In this document: one piece after another, positions 36,194 to 44,876 of the stretch
Layout: every line of letters begins with the position of its first letter
Numbering within the stretch: position 1 is the stretch's first letter
NCBI RefSeq assembly: GCF_000701685.1
Contig: NZ_JNJO01000003.1
Coordinates: 1-64,000 of the forward strand
Reading direction: 5' to 3'
Origin: Gemella sanguinis ATCC 700632
Lineage (GTDB): Bacteria > Bacillota > Bacilli > Staphylococcales > Gemellaceae
DNA length: 64,000 nt
Made by a program: the position numbers and the translations under genes
Notes under the pieces: generated by a model
Database searches by the model: none
What the model was told of the DNA's origin: nothing
The model's input: only the letters and a program-made list of their open reading frames with translations

Positions 36194-36769
36194 ATGGCAC
36201 CAAAATTTAAATTTACAAAAGAAGAGGTCCTGGCTGTAACTATAGACTTTATAAGAGAAAATGGAATAGAAGCATTAACTGCAAGAGAGTTGGCAAAAAA
36301 ATTGGACTCATCTACTAAAGTAATATTTAGTTTGTTTTCTAATATGAAAAATTTAGAAGATGAAGCAAAGTTTGCTGCAGAAAATATTTTTTCAGAAAAA
36401 GTTAATTTAGCATTAAAAGATGATAGTCCATTTAAACGATTAGGAGTAGAGTATATATTATTCTCAAAAAATGAACCTAAATTATTTCAATGGCTATTTA
36501 TGAAAAAAGGTATAGAAGTAGAAAGTTTTAAAGATTTTCTTCCAATGCGAGACTACGAATATAAATCAGTAATTGAGTCTATAGATGAAGAGTATAAAAT
36601 TTCAATAGAAAATGCAAAAAAACTTTACGAGCACTTATTTATATATAGTCATGGTATTGCAACATTAACAGTTACGGGAATACATAATTTTACAGCAACT
36701 GAAATTATTGAATATATGACTGAAGTAACTAAAAGTTTAATAATACAATATTTAAAGGAGATTGATTAA
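36194..36769 (+). CDS. TetR-family transcriptional regulator
   Basis: 191 residues from ATG 36194, with GGAGG 7 bases upstream. The N-terminal helix-turn-helix is FTKEEVLAVTIDFIRENGIE, ALTARELAKKLDSSTKVIFS, then LFSNMKNLEDEA. The C-terminal ligand domain is not specific. It is followed without a gap by the ABC ATPase (stop TAA then ATG), so it probably represses its own transporter operon. Confidence 0.88.
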   Translation: MAPKFKFTKEEVLAVTIDFIRENGIEALTARELAKKLDSSTKVIFSLFSNMKNLEDEAKFAAENIFSEKVNLALKDDSPFKRLGVEYILFSKNEPKLFQWLFMKKGIEVESFKDFLPMRDYEYKSVIESIDEEYKISIENAKKLYEHLFIYSHGIATLTVTGIHNFTATEIIEYMTEVTKSLIIQYLKEID

Positions 36770-37450
36770 ATGATTATAGCAAAGGATATTAAGAAAAAAT
36801 ATAATGATCAAGAAGTTTTAAGGGGAATAGATTTAAAAATTGATAAAAATGAATTTGTTGTTATACTTGGAGCTTCAGGTTCAGGGAAATCTACACTATT
36901 AAACATTTTATCTGGTTTAGAAAAGTCTGACTCAGGAGAAGTTGTATATGATAATGAGTCTATAAGTGATTACTCAGAAAAACAATTAACAAAGTTTCGT
37001 AAAGACAAAATAGGATTTGTTTTCCAACAATATTATTTATTAAATAATTTAACAGTAGAGCAAAATGTTAAAGTAGGAGCTAATTTAGCAAATAATAAAG
37101 AGTATGTTGATATTATAAAGGAATTAGGTTTAGAAGATAGATTAAGTAAATATCCTAATGAGTTATCTGGAGGAGAGCAACAGCGTGTTTCAATTGCGAG
37201 AGCATTAGCTAAGAAGCCAACTGTACTATTTTTAGATGAACCAACAGGAGCTTTAGATGAGGAAACTGGAAGAAAAATATTAGAGTACTTATTAAAACTA
37301 AAAGTTAAATCATACTTTACAATGATAATGGTAACTCATAATGAGAATATTGCTGAACTTGCAAATAAGATAATTCATGTAGGTAGTGGTAGAGTAACTT
37401 CGATTGAAGAAAACCGCACACCTAAATCTGTAGAAGAGATAGGGTGGTAA
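36770..37450 (+). CDS. ABC transporter ATP-binding protein (MacB/LolD type)
   Basis: 226 residues: Walker A LGASGSGKSTLLNIL, Q-loop VFQQYYLL, signature LSGGEQQRVSIARAL, Walker B VLFLDEPTGALDEETG, and the switch His in MVTHNENIA. This ATPase type drives FtsX-like permeases in peptide or drug efflux. The permease follows 4 bases later. Confidence 0.92.
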   Translation: MIIAKDIKKKYNDQEVLRGIDLKIDKNEFVVILGASGSGKSTLLNILSGLEKSDSGEVVYDNESISDYSEKQLTKFRKDKIGFVFQQYYLLNNLTVEQNVKVGANLANNKEYVDIIKELGLEDRLSKYPNELSGGEQQRVSIARALAKKPTVLFLDEPTGALDEETGRKILEYLLKLKVKSYFTMIMVTHNENIAELANKIIHVGSGRVTSIEENRTPKSVEEIGW

Positions 37451-37454
37451 TTAT

Positions 37455-38597
37455 ATGATAGTTCAGTTAAAAGATTTAAGAAAAGCAATTGCAGTAGTGA
37501 TAGTAAGTTTTTGTGCGGTATTTATAACTACACTTTTTTCTAACTTATATTTGGATTTGAAAGGCCTAGATATTACGGGATTTAATATAATGCAGAAGAA
37601 GTTTTATGATGCTCAGCTTATTGTTTCTAAATTTGTAGTAATTATAACAGGGACAGTCTTATCAATAAGTGCAGCGGTAATGTTAATATTCTATATAAAA
37701 CAATTTATTGATGATTCTAAACATAAAATTGGAATATTAAAAGCTCAAGGTTATAGCAATAACTTTATAGCATCTAAGTTTTCTATTTTTGGATTCTTAG
37801 TATTTTTAGGTTCATTATTAGGTTATGGTAGTTCGCATTTGTTTATGACGAAATTTTATGAGAGTAGAAATATAGATAATATATTATCTGAACTTACAAT
37901 GAACTTTCATCCCCAACTTTTATTAATAATGGTCATATTACCATCACTATTGTTTTTAGTAATATCAATTGTTTATGTACTGTTTAATTTAAATGTACCA
38001 ACGATTAACTTACTTAAACAAATAAATTCAACAAATAAAAAAATTAGAAAAAGAAGATTTAGACAATATAAAAACTTCCTTAAAGAATTAAGAGCAACAG
38101 TATTATTTAGTAATAAAACCCTATTATTCTTTGTTATTTTTGCTGCATTATCATTTTCTTCAATGATTCAAATGGCATTTGGTATGAGAGATTTTGTCGA
38201 TGGAACAATAAGAATTATGATGATGGTAATAGGTGTGATATTATCGCTATCTATATTATTAATTTCATTAGAAGTAATTGCTAACAGTAATATAAAAAAT
38301 ATATCTATTTTAAATATTATGGGATTTTCGAAAAGTGAATGTTCAAAAATAGTATTATCAGGTTATAGAGTAGTAGCATACATAGGTTTTGTTTTAGGAA
38401 CAGTTTATCAGTATTTTTTAATAAGAACATTACTAAAAGTTTTATCTGAAAAATTAGATAGCGAAACAACATATAACTTTGATTTAATCTCAGTAATTGG
38501 TAGTCTTATAGCATTTGTATTAATATATGAAATTTTTATTTTATACTATAGTAATAAGATAAAAGATTTAAATGTTAAAAAAATTATGTTGGAATAA
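37455..38597 (+). CDS. FtsX-like ABC transporter permease
   Basis: 380 residues with an N-terminal span (about 10-28), three spans near 60-80, 110-130 and 150-175, then a second set near 215-235, 255-275, 305-325 and 345-365. KIGILKAQGYSNNFIASKFS and KNISILNIMGFSKSECSKIV are the paired FtsX-domain signatures. It is short for the family and has little extracytoplasmic domain. With the ATPase it probably exports a peptide, drug or lipid; the TetR regulator suggests induction by a substrate. Confidence 0.82.
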   Translation: MIVQLKDLRKAIAVVIVSFCAVFITTLFSNLYLDLKGLDITGFNIMQKKFYDAQLIVSKFVVIITGTVLSISAAVMLIFYIKQFIDDSKHKIGILKAQGYSNNFIASKFSIFGFLVFLGSLLGYGSSHLFMTKFYESRNIDNILSELTMNFHPQLLLIMVILPSLLFLVISIVYVLFNLNVPTINLLKQINSTNKKIRKRRFRQYKNFLKELRATVLFSNKTLLFFVIFAALSFSSMIQMAFGMRDFVDGTIRIMMMVIGVILSLSILLISLEVIANSNIKNISILNIMGFSKSECSKIVLSGYRVVAYIGFVLGTVYQYFLIRTLLKVLSEKLDSETTYNFDLISVIGSLIAFVLIYEIFILYYSNKIKDLNVKKIMLE

Positions 38598-38601
38598 AAA
38601 T

Positions 38602-38640
38602 AACAACTCCTTGTATACATTTATACAGGGAGTTGTTTGT
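38602..38640. terminator. bidirectional terminator between the permease gene and psaA
   Basis: AACAACTCC-TTGTATA pairs with TATACAG-GGAGTTGTT, then T-rich. It lies between convergent genes. Confidence 0.8.
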
Positions 38641-38648
38641 AGGAGTAA

Positions 38649-39584
38649 TTATTTAGCTAATCCTTCAGCAATTTTATCTAAATTCCATTTCATCATATTG
38701 TAATAGCTATCGCCATTTTGACCTGGTTCTGAAATAGAGTCAGTAAAGATTTTAGCGAAGATAGGGATACCAGTATCTTTTGATACAGTTTGCATTGGAC
38801 GTTCATCAACACTACTTTCTACAAATAGAGAAGGTGTTTTTGTTTTACGAAGTTTTTCAACTAATGTTTTGATTTGATCAGGTGTTCCTTCTTCTTCAGT
38901 ATTGATTTCCCAAATATAAGCTGATGGTACATTGTAAGCTTTAGAGAAGTACTTGAAGCAACCTTCACTTGTTACAATCATTTTTTTATCTGTAGGTATA
39001 TTGTTAAATTTTTCTTTAGCTTCTTTATCTAGTTGAGATAATTTTTCTAAATATGATTTAAGATTTGCCTCATAAAATTCTTTATTTTTTGGATCTTTTT
39101 CACTAAGTTGTTTAGCTATATTTTTAGCATAAATCATACCATTTTCAAGATTTAACCATGCATGAGGATCTTCTTTACCTTTTTCATTCTCTCCTTCAAG
39201 ATAAATCACATCAACACCTTTGCTAACTGCATAGTAGTCTTTATTTTCTTCTTTTTTAGCATTTTGAACTAACTTAGTAAACCATGCATTACCTCCAGTT
39301 TCAAGGTTAATACCATTGTAGAAGATAAGATCAGCTTCTGAAGTTTTCTTAACATCATCTGGTAGTGGTTCATATTCATGTGGATCTTGACCAACTGGAA
39401 CAATACTATGTAATTCTATTTTATCTCCAGCAATATTTTTTGTAATATCGGCAATAATAGAGTTAGTAGTAACAACTTTAAGTTTGCTATTTTCGCTTGA
39501 ATTTGAGTTTTGTTTAGCATTAGAACAAGCGAATAATCCTATAGCTAACATAAATATTAAAGATATAAAACCTAATTTTTTCAT
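38649..39584 (-). CDS. psaA: manganese-binding lipoprotein of an ABC transporter (PsaA-like)
   Basis: 311 residues. Lipoprotein signal [20 protein letters not shown] with lipobox Cys20. Metal ligands as in PsaA/MntC: His in [10 protein letters not shown], His in KEDPHAWLN, Glu in [17 protein letters not shown], Asp in [10 protein letters not shown]; this His-His-Glu-Asp set is typical of Mn2+/Zn2+ binding. The C-terminal half is very close to pneumococcal PsaA as I recall it. It hands Mn2+ to PsaC. Order ATPase-permease-lipoprotein equals psaBCA, but a 203-base gap with its own promoter-like palindrome precedes it. Confidence 0.93.
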   Translation of the reverse strand: MKKLGFISLIFMLAIGLFACSNAKQNSNSSENSKLKVVTTNSIIADITKNIAGDKIELHSIVPVGQDPHEYEPLPDDVKKTSEADLIFYNGINLETGGNAWFTKLVQNAKKEENKDYYAVSKGVDVIYLEGENEKGKEDPHAWLNLENGMIYAKNIAKQLSEKDPKNKEFYEANLKSYLEKLSQLDKEAKEKFNNIPTDKKMIVTSEGCFKYFSKAYNVPSAYIWEINTEEEGTPDQIKTLVEKLRKTKTPSLFVESSVDERPMQTVSKDTGIPIFAKIFTDSISEPGQNGDSYYNMMKWNLDKIAEGLAK

Positions 39585-39623
39585 ATTGAAGGTCTCCTTT
39601 ATTTATTTTTTTAATTTTTTCAT

Positions 39624-39771
39624 ATAAAATACTAAATAAATATAGTTAGATAATAGTAATTATTATCAATTAATATTTTAATATAAAATCTTTAAGAAAA
39701 GATTTTCGGGAGTAAATATGAGCAACTTCTTAAAGAGATTATATAATATTTATATTTATTTAGTATTTTAT
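39624..39771. repeat. 21-bp perfect inverted repeat bracketing the psaC-psaA gap
   Basis: 39624-39644 and 39751-39771 are exact reverse complements separated by 106 bases. The enclosed DNA holds the Fur-like palindrome, a small hairpin (39686-39706) and a 22-codon ORF. It could be a foldback in the psaCA mRNA or a small non-autonomous insertion; no target duplication is evident. Confidence 0.6.
39649..39667. promoter_or_regulatory. Fur-family-like 19-bp palindrome upstream of psaA
   Basis: GATAATAGTAATTATTATC has 7-bp arms and matches the classical 19-bp Fur box (GATAATGATAATCATTATC) at 16 positions. It lies about 65-83 bases before the psaA ATG, between a TTGATA and a TATATT that may form a weak psaA promoter. 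Could equally bind PerR or Zur. Confidence 0.5.
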
Positions 39772-39786
39772 GTTTATGAAACATAA
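39718..39786 (+). CDS. tiny ORF, 22 residues, antisense to the psaC-psaA leader
   Basis: ATG at 39718 follows CGGGAGTAAAT; the peptide begins MSNFLKRLYNIYIYLVF and ends at TAA 39784. It is basic near the N-terminus and then aromatic/hydrophobic. The start context GGGAGTAAATATGA is identical to that of the 18-codon ORF at 41589, and both follow a hairpin. No homologue recognised; may be chance. Confidence 0.35.
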   Translation: MSNFLKRLYNIYIYLVFYVYET

Positions 39787-39787
39787 G

Positions 39788-40624
39788 TTATTTTTGTTTG
39801 TGCCTAATAAAGCGTTGTTTAGGTGCAATGAAAAAGCTAATCACAAAAACAGCAGCTAAAGTTAAGACAATACTAGATCCCGCGGCTATATTGAATGAAT
39901 AACCGATAAATAATCCTAATACAGAACATACAGCTCCGATTGTAGAAGATAAGAATATCATAGTTTTTAGACTATTTGCATAAAGATATGCAGTAGCAGC
40001 AGGAGTAATAAGCATAGCAACTATAAGGATAGTTCCGACACTTTGCATTGCTGTAACTGAGACTAGAGTTAATAATATCATTAGTAAATAATGATAGAAG
40101 TTAACTTTCATGCCCATTGCTTTTGCTAAAAGTTCATCAAATGATGTTAGAAGCAACTCTTTGAAGAATAATCTTATAACTAAAAGAACAAATATTCCAA
40201 CACCTATAGTAATGTACATATCTATATCTTGAACTGCAAGAATATTACCAAAAAGAATATGGAATAGGTCAGTAGAACTTTTTGCAACACCTATAAGAAT
40301 AACTCCAAGAGCTAAGAATGAGCTAAATGTAATACCAATAGCGGTATCACTTTTTATAATGGAATTACCTTTAATAAATGTAATAATAACCGATGCAAGA
40401 ATACCAAATGCAATAGCTCCAATAAAGAAATCAATACCTAGAATATATGAAATTGCAACTCCTGGAAGGACTGCATGAGAAATAGCATCTCCCATTAGGC
40501 TCATTCCTCTAAGAACTATAAAACAACCTACAGCACCCGCAACAATACCAATAACTATCGCTGTGATAAGTGCATTTTGTAAAAAGTGAAAACTATAAAG
40601 TCCATCAATAAATTCCTTAATCAT
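39788..40624 (-). CDS. psaC: manganese ABC transporter permease (PsaC-like)
   Basis: 278 residues and eight to nine spans; the ABC-3 family signature [19 protein letters not shown] is present. ATG at 40624 is chosen because GGAGGTGG precedes it; it overlaps the psaB stop by 8 bases, so translation is coupled. It moves Mn2+ delivered by PsaA across the membrane. Confidence 0.93.
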   Translation of the reverse strand: MIKEFIDGLYSFHFLQNALITAIVIGIVAGAVGCFIVLRGMSLMGDAISHAVLPGVAISYILGIDFFIGAIAFGILASVIITFIKGNSIIKSDTAIGITFSSFLALGVILIGVAKSSTDLFHILFGNILAVQDIDMYITIGVGIFVLLVIRLFFKELLLTSFDELLAKAMGMKVNFYHYLLMILLTLVSVTAMQSVGTILIVAMLITPAATAYLYANSLKTMIFLSSTIGAVCSVLGLFIGYSFNIAAGSSIVLTLAAVFVISFFIAPKQRFIRHKQK

Positions 40625-41345
40625 TAGAACCACCTCCCATAAAGAATAAATCTGTACCATAGGCATGAGTTAGATTTTCTCTAGTAAATGTTTCTTTTGT
40701 ATTGCCATAAGAAATAAGCTTTTTATTAAGTAATAAGACTTCATCGAAGTAAGCATGAACTTTTCTTAAGTCATGATGAACTATCAATATAGTATGACCA
40801 TTATCTCTTAATTTTCTAAGTGTATTCATTATGATTTCTTCGCTGACAGAGTCGATTCCTACAAATGGTTCATCTAAGAAAATGTATTTTGCTTCTTGCA
40901 CTAAACATCTAGCGATCAAAACTCTTTGGAACTGACCACCTGAAAGCTCACTTATTTGGCGATTAGAAAATTCTTCTAATCCAACTAATTTTAGTGCCTC
41001 GTCAACTTTTTGCCAGTCAGATTTATTTAAATTTTTAAATAAACCAATTTTGGGATAAATCCCCAAAGAAACACATTCTCTAACTTTAATAGGGAAGTTA
41101 TAGTCTATATTAATTTTTTGTTCTACATAAGCAACTCTATCTAATTGATCTTTAGAAAGTTTATTATCAATTTTTATAATCCCTTTAGAGGGTATTATAT
41201 TTAAAACTGCTTTAATTAGAGTGGATTTTCCTGCTCCGTTCGGGCCTACTATCCCAATAATTTTAGATTTTGATAAAGTAACATTAATATTATCAAGAGC
41301 AGGTGTGTCTTTATATGTAACTGTTAAATTTTTTATCTCTATCAT
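40617..41345 (-). CDS. psaB: manganese ABC transporter ATPase (PsaB-like)
   Basis: 242 residues from ATG 41345 (GAAAGGG 8 bases upstream; in-frame GTG at 41354 is less likely). Walker [18 protein letters not shown], signature [15 protein letters not shown], Walker [13 protein letters not shown], and His in [10 protein letters not shown]. First gene of the psaBCA operon; its promoter carries an MntR-like site. Confidence 0.93.
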   Translation of the reverse strand: MIEIKNLTVTYKDTPALDNINVTLSKSKIIGIVGPNGAGKSTLIKAVLNIIPSKGIIKIDNKLSKDQLDRVAYVEQKINIDYNFPIKVRECVSLGIYPKIGLFKNLNKSDWQKVDEALKLVGLEEFSNRQISELSGGQFQRVLIARCLVQEAKYIFLDEPFVGIDSVSEEIIMNTLRKLRDNGHTILIVHHDLRKVHAYFDEVLLLNKKLISYGNTKETFTRENLTHAYGTDLFFMGGGSND

Positions 41346-41378
41346 ATTGTACACCCTTTCGTTCTCTCACTACACAAA

Positions 41379-41407
41379 AGTTTACCTTAGGAAACAAGAA
41401 ATGTCAA
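41379..41407 (-). promoter_or_regulatory. psaB promoter with an overlapping MntR-like operator
   Basis: Minus strand: TTGACA (41407-41402), 17-base spacer, TAAACT (41384-41379). The dyad GTTTACCTTAGGAAAC (41380-41395, plus strand) covers the -10 and spacer. It differs from the Bacillus MntR site TTTGCCTTAAGGAAAC, as I recall it, by one substitution and one missing base. It fits Mn2+-dependent repression by a DtxR-family regulator (MntR/PsaR). Confidence 0.6.
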
Positions 41408-41544
41408 GTGAAAAGTTGGAAAAGGTGAAGAAAATGAGTGAAATCGAAATTATGTAAACATAAATTAATATCTTATAAGAAAGTTAGAATGTGGTGAAAA
41501 AATTAATTATTCTATAAATTTTGTAGATTTAGATATAAAAAAAC

Positions 41545-41572
41545 CTACCTTACAAAAAATATTGTAAGGTAG
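41545..41572 (-). terminator. perfect 11-bp hairpin, terminator-like on the minus strand
   Basis: CTACCTTACAA pairs with TTGTAAGGTAG around a 6-base loop; on the minus strand GTTTTTTT follows, so it reads as an intrinsic terminator. No minus-strand gene directly precedes it except glmM, about 620 bases upstream, which suggests an unrecognised minus-strand transcript. On the plus strand it lies in the leader of the ORF at 41589. Confidence 0.55.
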
Positions 41573-41588
41573 AAATAAGGGAGTAAAT

Positions 41589-41645
41589 ATGAAAAGTCTT
41601 TATTATAAGCTAGGGAGACTTATAATAAAAGAACATATGAAGTAA
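41589..41645 (+). CDS. tiny ORF, 18 residues, same start context as the one at 39718
   Basis: AAGGGAGTAAAT then ATG at 41589; the peptide MKSLYYKLGRLIIKEHMK ends at TAA 41643. It is cationic and amphipathic. It aligns loosely with the N-terminus of the 39718 peptide (basic residue then Leu at positions 7-8, hydrophobic at 11-13). Expression unproven. Confidence 0.35.
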   Translation: MKSLYYKLGRLIIKEHMK

Positions 41646-42088
41646 TATATAATTACTTCACTTATGATTATATCAGAAGTATATACAAAAAACAAGAGAA
41701 AAATAAAAAAAAACTAAAAAAAAATTAATTATTTTTTTGAAAAATATTAATATGGTAATAAATTACATAAAAAGGCAAATATTTTGTGAATAACTCATCT
41801 TTTATTTGTAGTATAAATGTAAAATAAGGCTTTATTTCAGTAAGTTATAAAAAAGTGATTATTACAATAAATATATAAAGAAATTTCTTATTATCAATTT
41901 TTTATGAAAAAAGTAAGAAGTAATTAAAAAAATATTAAGAAAATATTAAGGTTAATAATATATAAAATAATGTATAGAATATATAAAGATTTTGGTTGAA
42001 ATATTATAGTAATAAATACAGTAAAAAATACACTTTTTAGAGTATTATATTATTAGTGTTGCAGGAGATAAAATATAGAAAAAATAAA

Positions 42089-42155
42089 AAAACTAAAGTT
42101 ATATAAAATCACAATATTATTTATAATGTTGATTATTATAGTCTTTAGTCTTTTT
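42089..42155 (-). terminator. extended hairpin after glmM
   Basis: AACTAAAG and CTTTAG arms enclose a further imperfect stem (TCACAATATTAT/ATAATGTTGA). On the minus strand it ends in TTTTTTTATTTT. A probable glmM terminator, imperfect. Confidence 0.5.
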
Positions 42156-42191
42156 ATATTTTTTAATATTTTTTATTATAGTAAAGTATAA

Positions 42192-43535
42192 TTATTTTAC
42201 TTCATATTTTTCACGAACAATTTTTGCAACTTGTTCGCAGTATTTATCTGTTAATTCATTGCTACTTGCTTCTACCATAACTCGAATTAAGTTTTCTGTT
42301 CCTGATGCACGAAGTAAGATACGTCCGTTTCCTTCAAGTTCTTTTTCAACTTTTTCACATTCTTCAAGAATTTCTTTATCTTCCATAGCGATTTTTTTAT
42401 CAGTAACTTTGATGTTTACTAATTTTTGAGGATAAATACTAACTTCATCTGCTAATTCTTTAAGTGATTTTCCAGTTGTTTTGATAATATCAGCTAGTTT
42501 TACTGCTGTTAAAATTCCATCACCGGTAGTTGCATAGTTCATAAGTATTATATGACCTGATTGTTCACCACCAAGAGAGTAGTTATTATTTCTCATCTCT
42601 TCAACTACATATCTATCACCAACAGAAGTTTTAACTGATTGCATACCATGTTCTTCAACTGCTTTATAGAACCCTATATTACTCATTACAGTAGAAACGA
42701 CCATGTTATCTTTTAGTTCACCTTGTTCTTTAAGGTGTTTAGCAAGAATAAACATAATTTTATCTCCGTCAACAACATTACCTTCTGAATCCACTGCAAG
42801 AACTCTATCACCATCACCATCAAATGCAAATCCTAAATCTACATTGTGAACTTTAACAAATTCTGCGATAGTATTGATTTTTGTTGATCCTACATTATCG
42901 TTAATATTAGTTCCACTTGGAGCACATCCAATAGTTTCTATATCTGCTTCTAAGTCTCCAAATAAGAATGGGGCAACGCCAGTTGTAGCACCATGTGCAC
43001 AGTCAAGTGCAATTTTAATACCTGATAAATCATCAGAAATAGATTGTTTTATATGTTGAATATATTTTTGAGAAAGCTCGCTACCACTATATAAATTTCC
43101 AATATGTTCATAGCTAGCTGCTTTAATTTGTTCAACGTTATCTATTAAGTGTTCAATTTCTAATTCTTGTTCATCTGTTAATTTAAATCCATCTGGACCG
43201 AAAATTTTAATTCCGTTATCTTGATATGGATTGTGTGAAGCAGAAATCATGATTCCACTATCAGTTTCTATTGTTTTTGTTAGATAGGCAATTGCTGGAG
43301 TAGGAATAACGCCCACAGTCATAACATCGACACCAACACTAGTTAAACCAGCAGTAAGTGAATATTCAATCATATCACATGAAATTCTAGTGTCTCTTCC
43401 TATTATTACTTTAGGACGATCTTTTTTATCAGTAAGTAATTTACCTAATGCTTTACCTACTTTAAAACTTAAATCAGCGGTAAGTGTTTCGCCAGCGACT
43501 CCACGTATACCATCTGTTCCAAAATATTTTCTCAT
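42192..43535 (-). CDS. glmM: phosphoglucosamine mutase
   Basis: 447 residues. MRKYFGTDGIRGVAGETL is the GlmM N-terminus; ISASHNPYQDNGIK contains the phosphorylated Ser; FDGDGDRVLAVD binds Mg2+; GGEQSGHIIL and RASGTENLIRVMVE complete the family set. It interconverts glucosamine-6- and -1-phosphate for UDP-GlcNAc and cell-wall synthesis. The usual cdaA-cdaR neighbours are absent; it appears monocistronic. Confidence 0.96.
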   Translation of the reverse strand: MRKYFGTDGIRGVAGETLTADLSFKVGKALGKLLTDKKDRPKVIIGRDTRISCDMIEYSLTAGLTSVGVDVMTVGVIPTPAIAYLTKTIETDSGIMISASHNPYQDNGIKIFGPDGFKLTDEQELEIEHLIDNVEQIKAASYEHIGNLYSGSELSQKYIQHIKQSISDDLSGIKIALDCAHGATTGVAPFLFGDLEADIETIGCAPSGTNINDNVGSTKINTIAEFVKVHNVDLGFAFDGDGDRVLAVDSEGNVVDGDKIMFILAKHLKEQGELKDNMVVSTVMSNIGFYKAVEEHGMQSVKTSVGDRYVVEEMRNNNYSLGGEQSGHIILMNYATTGDGILTAVKLADIIKTTGKSLKELADEVSIYPQKLVNIKVTDKKIAMEDKEILEECEKVEKELEGNGRILLRASGTENLIRVMVEASSNELTDKYCEQVAKIVREKYEVK

Positions 43536-43683
43536 GAAAATAACTCCTTAAATTAATTTAAATTATTTTATAATCTAATATGAATATTACTATATAAAGT
43601 GAAATAAGTCAAGGTTTAGAGAGGTTTTGTATCGAATTTGTTAAGAAGTTGAGTAAGAAAAGTCAATAATTATTAAAACTAAC

Positions 43684-43731
43684 AAAAAAATGTGTTATAA
43701 GCTATATTGGAAAATATAATTTATAACACAT
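43684..43731 (-). terminator. terminator of the mrp operon
   Basis: Minus strand: TGTGTTATAA pairs with TTATAACACA around a roughly 20-base loop, followed by TTTTTTT. Confidence 0.75.
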
Positions 43732-43740
43732 TAGTATATA

Positions 43741-44106
43741 TTAATTTAATTTTTCGATGTCATCTAACACCTTTTTAGCTTCATCTTTATTGTTTTTTGA
43801 ATATACTTTTTTATTATATATAATTGCACTTATTGAAATCATATGGGCAGATACTGGTGCAACTAAAAACAAGAATACGATAGCTAAAAGAAGCTTGAAT
43901 TCAAAAACGTGTAAGTATCTATAAAAATAGATAAAACCAGTTATTAGAATTAATTCTACTGCAAATGAACCTGTAACCCCTGCTGCATGAATTTTTGTTA
44001 ATTCATCAGGTAGTCTTACAAATCCAATTACGGTTGCTGCCATAGCAACGATAGAGATAAGAATAAGAAGTATTATTATTATATCTAAAATATTATTTAG
44101 AATCAT
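43741..44106 (-). CDS. mrpG: Mrp-type Na+/H+ antiporter subunit G
   Basis: 121 residues, three spans. RLPDELTKIHAAGVTGSFAV is the MnhG/MrpG signature. Last gene of mrpABCDEFG; its start overlaps mrpF by 14 bases. Small accessory subunit of the multi-subunit antiporter in the membrane. Confidence 0.92.
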   Translation of the reverse strand: MILNNILDIIIILLILISIVAMAATVIGFVRLPDELTKIHAAGVTGSFAVELILITGFIYFYRYLHVFEFKLLLAIVFLFLVAPVSAHMISISAIIYNKKVYSKNNKDEAKKVLDDIEKLN

Positions 44107-44383
44107 CGCTGAATACCTCCTTCTTAGCTAAGAATCTTGCTGTAACAACTGTACCAACTAGACATATAATTGCGATTATTAGAATAAGTGAAATATATGA
44201 AAAAGTTTTATAGTACATACTTACTAAAACTATTAAGCATATAAGTGGCATAGCAAGTAAATCACTCGCTATTAATTTATCGAAAATACTAGGTTTTTTA
44301 ACGATATAAACTAGTAAGTAGAGTATCATTAATATACTAGCAAAAATTCCTAAAACTATTGTGAAGTTCATAATTTTATCCAT
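44093..44383 (-). CDS. mrpF: Mrp-type Na+/H+ antiporter subunit F
   Basis: 96 residues with three spans and the family segment IVKKPSIFDKLIASDLLAMP (elsewhere in the family G-P-x-x-D-R). GGAGG 9 bases before ATG 44383. It overlaps mrpE by 8 and mrpG by 14 bases. Confidence 0.9.
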   Translation of the reverse strand: MDKIMNFTIVLGIFASILMILYLLVYIVKKPSIFDKLIASDLLAMPLICLIVLVSMYYKTFSYISLILIIAIICLVGTVVTARFLAKKEVFSDDSK

Positions 44384-44873
44384 CTAAATCAACCTCCAAT
44401 ATCGCTTTTTCAAAACTATTTTTAATTCCTTCAATTTCTCCTTCGATATCATCAGTATCAAGGCAATGAATAAATAGAGTTGTATTATCATGACCTACAT
44501 TAACTGTAAGTGTTCCTGGAGTTAGTGTAATCATATTAGCTAATAATGTGATTTGCCAGTTTTTCTTTACTTGTAAAGGATATTCGAAAATAACTGGATT
44601 AACATCAAGGTCTTTTCTAAACATCATTTTAAGAACATTGATATCTGCCTTTAATAATTCAATTAAGAACATAATTACAAGTTTTATCCATTTATAGATA
44701 TAAACGTAGTAAAGTTGATCGCCTAAAAAACTTTTGGCGAAAGTTTTTCTTAAGATAAATAGGATAATCATTCCCCAGAAAAATCCTACGGCAAAGTATT
44801 CAGAATTAAAAGTTCCAGAATAGAACATCCATATAACTCCGACAAAAATATTAATTAAAAATTGTAATGCCAT
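44376..44873 (-). CDS. mrpE: Mrp-type Na+/H+ antiporter subunit E
   Basis: 165 residues. MALQFLINIFVGVIWMFYSG and the C-terminal soluble part NMITLTPGTLTVNVGHDNTT with LFIHCLD are typical of MnhE/MrpE. Two to three spans. It follows mrpD after 3 bases. Confidence 0.92.
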   Translation of the reverse strand: MALQFLINIFVGVIWMFYSGTFNSEYFAVGFFWGMIILFILRKTFAKSFLGDQLYYVYIYKWIKLVIMFLIELLKADINVLKMMFRKDLDVNPVIFEYPLQVKKNWQITLLANMITLTPGTLTVNVGHDNTTLFIHCLDTDDIEGEIEGIKNSFEKAILEVDLDG

Positions 44874-44876
44874 ATG

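Larger units (their letters stand above)
41408..42191. other. long AT-rich intergenic region between psaB and glmM
   Basis: About 780 bases without a conventional gene. It holds an 18-codon ORF with weak ribosome binding site (41401-41457), the tiny ORF at 41589, a strong hairpin at 41545-41572, a short palindrome GAAGTAAT-ATATA-ATTACTTC (41637-41657), and the glmM terminator at the right end. The rest is A/T runs. Confidence 0.4.

Noticed and set aside
41401-41457. 18-codon charged ORF upstream of psaB on the plus strand
   Set aside because: Weak ribosome binding site and overlap with the psaB -35 region; more likely chance.
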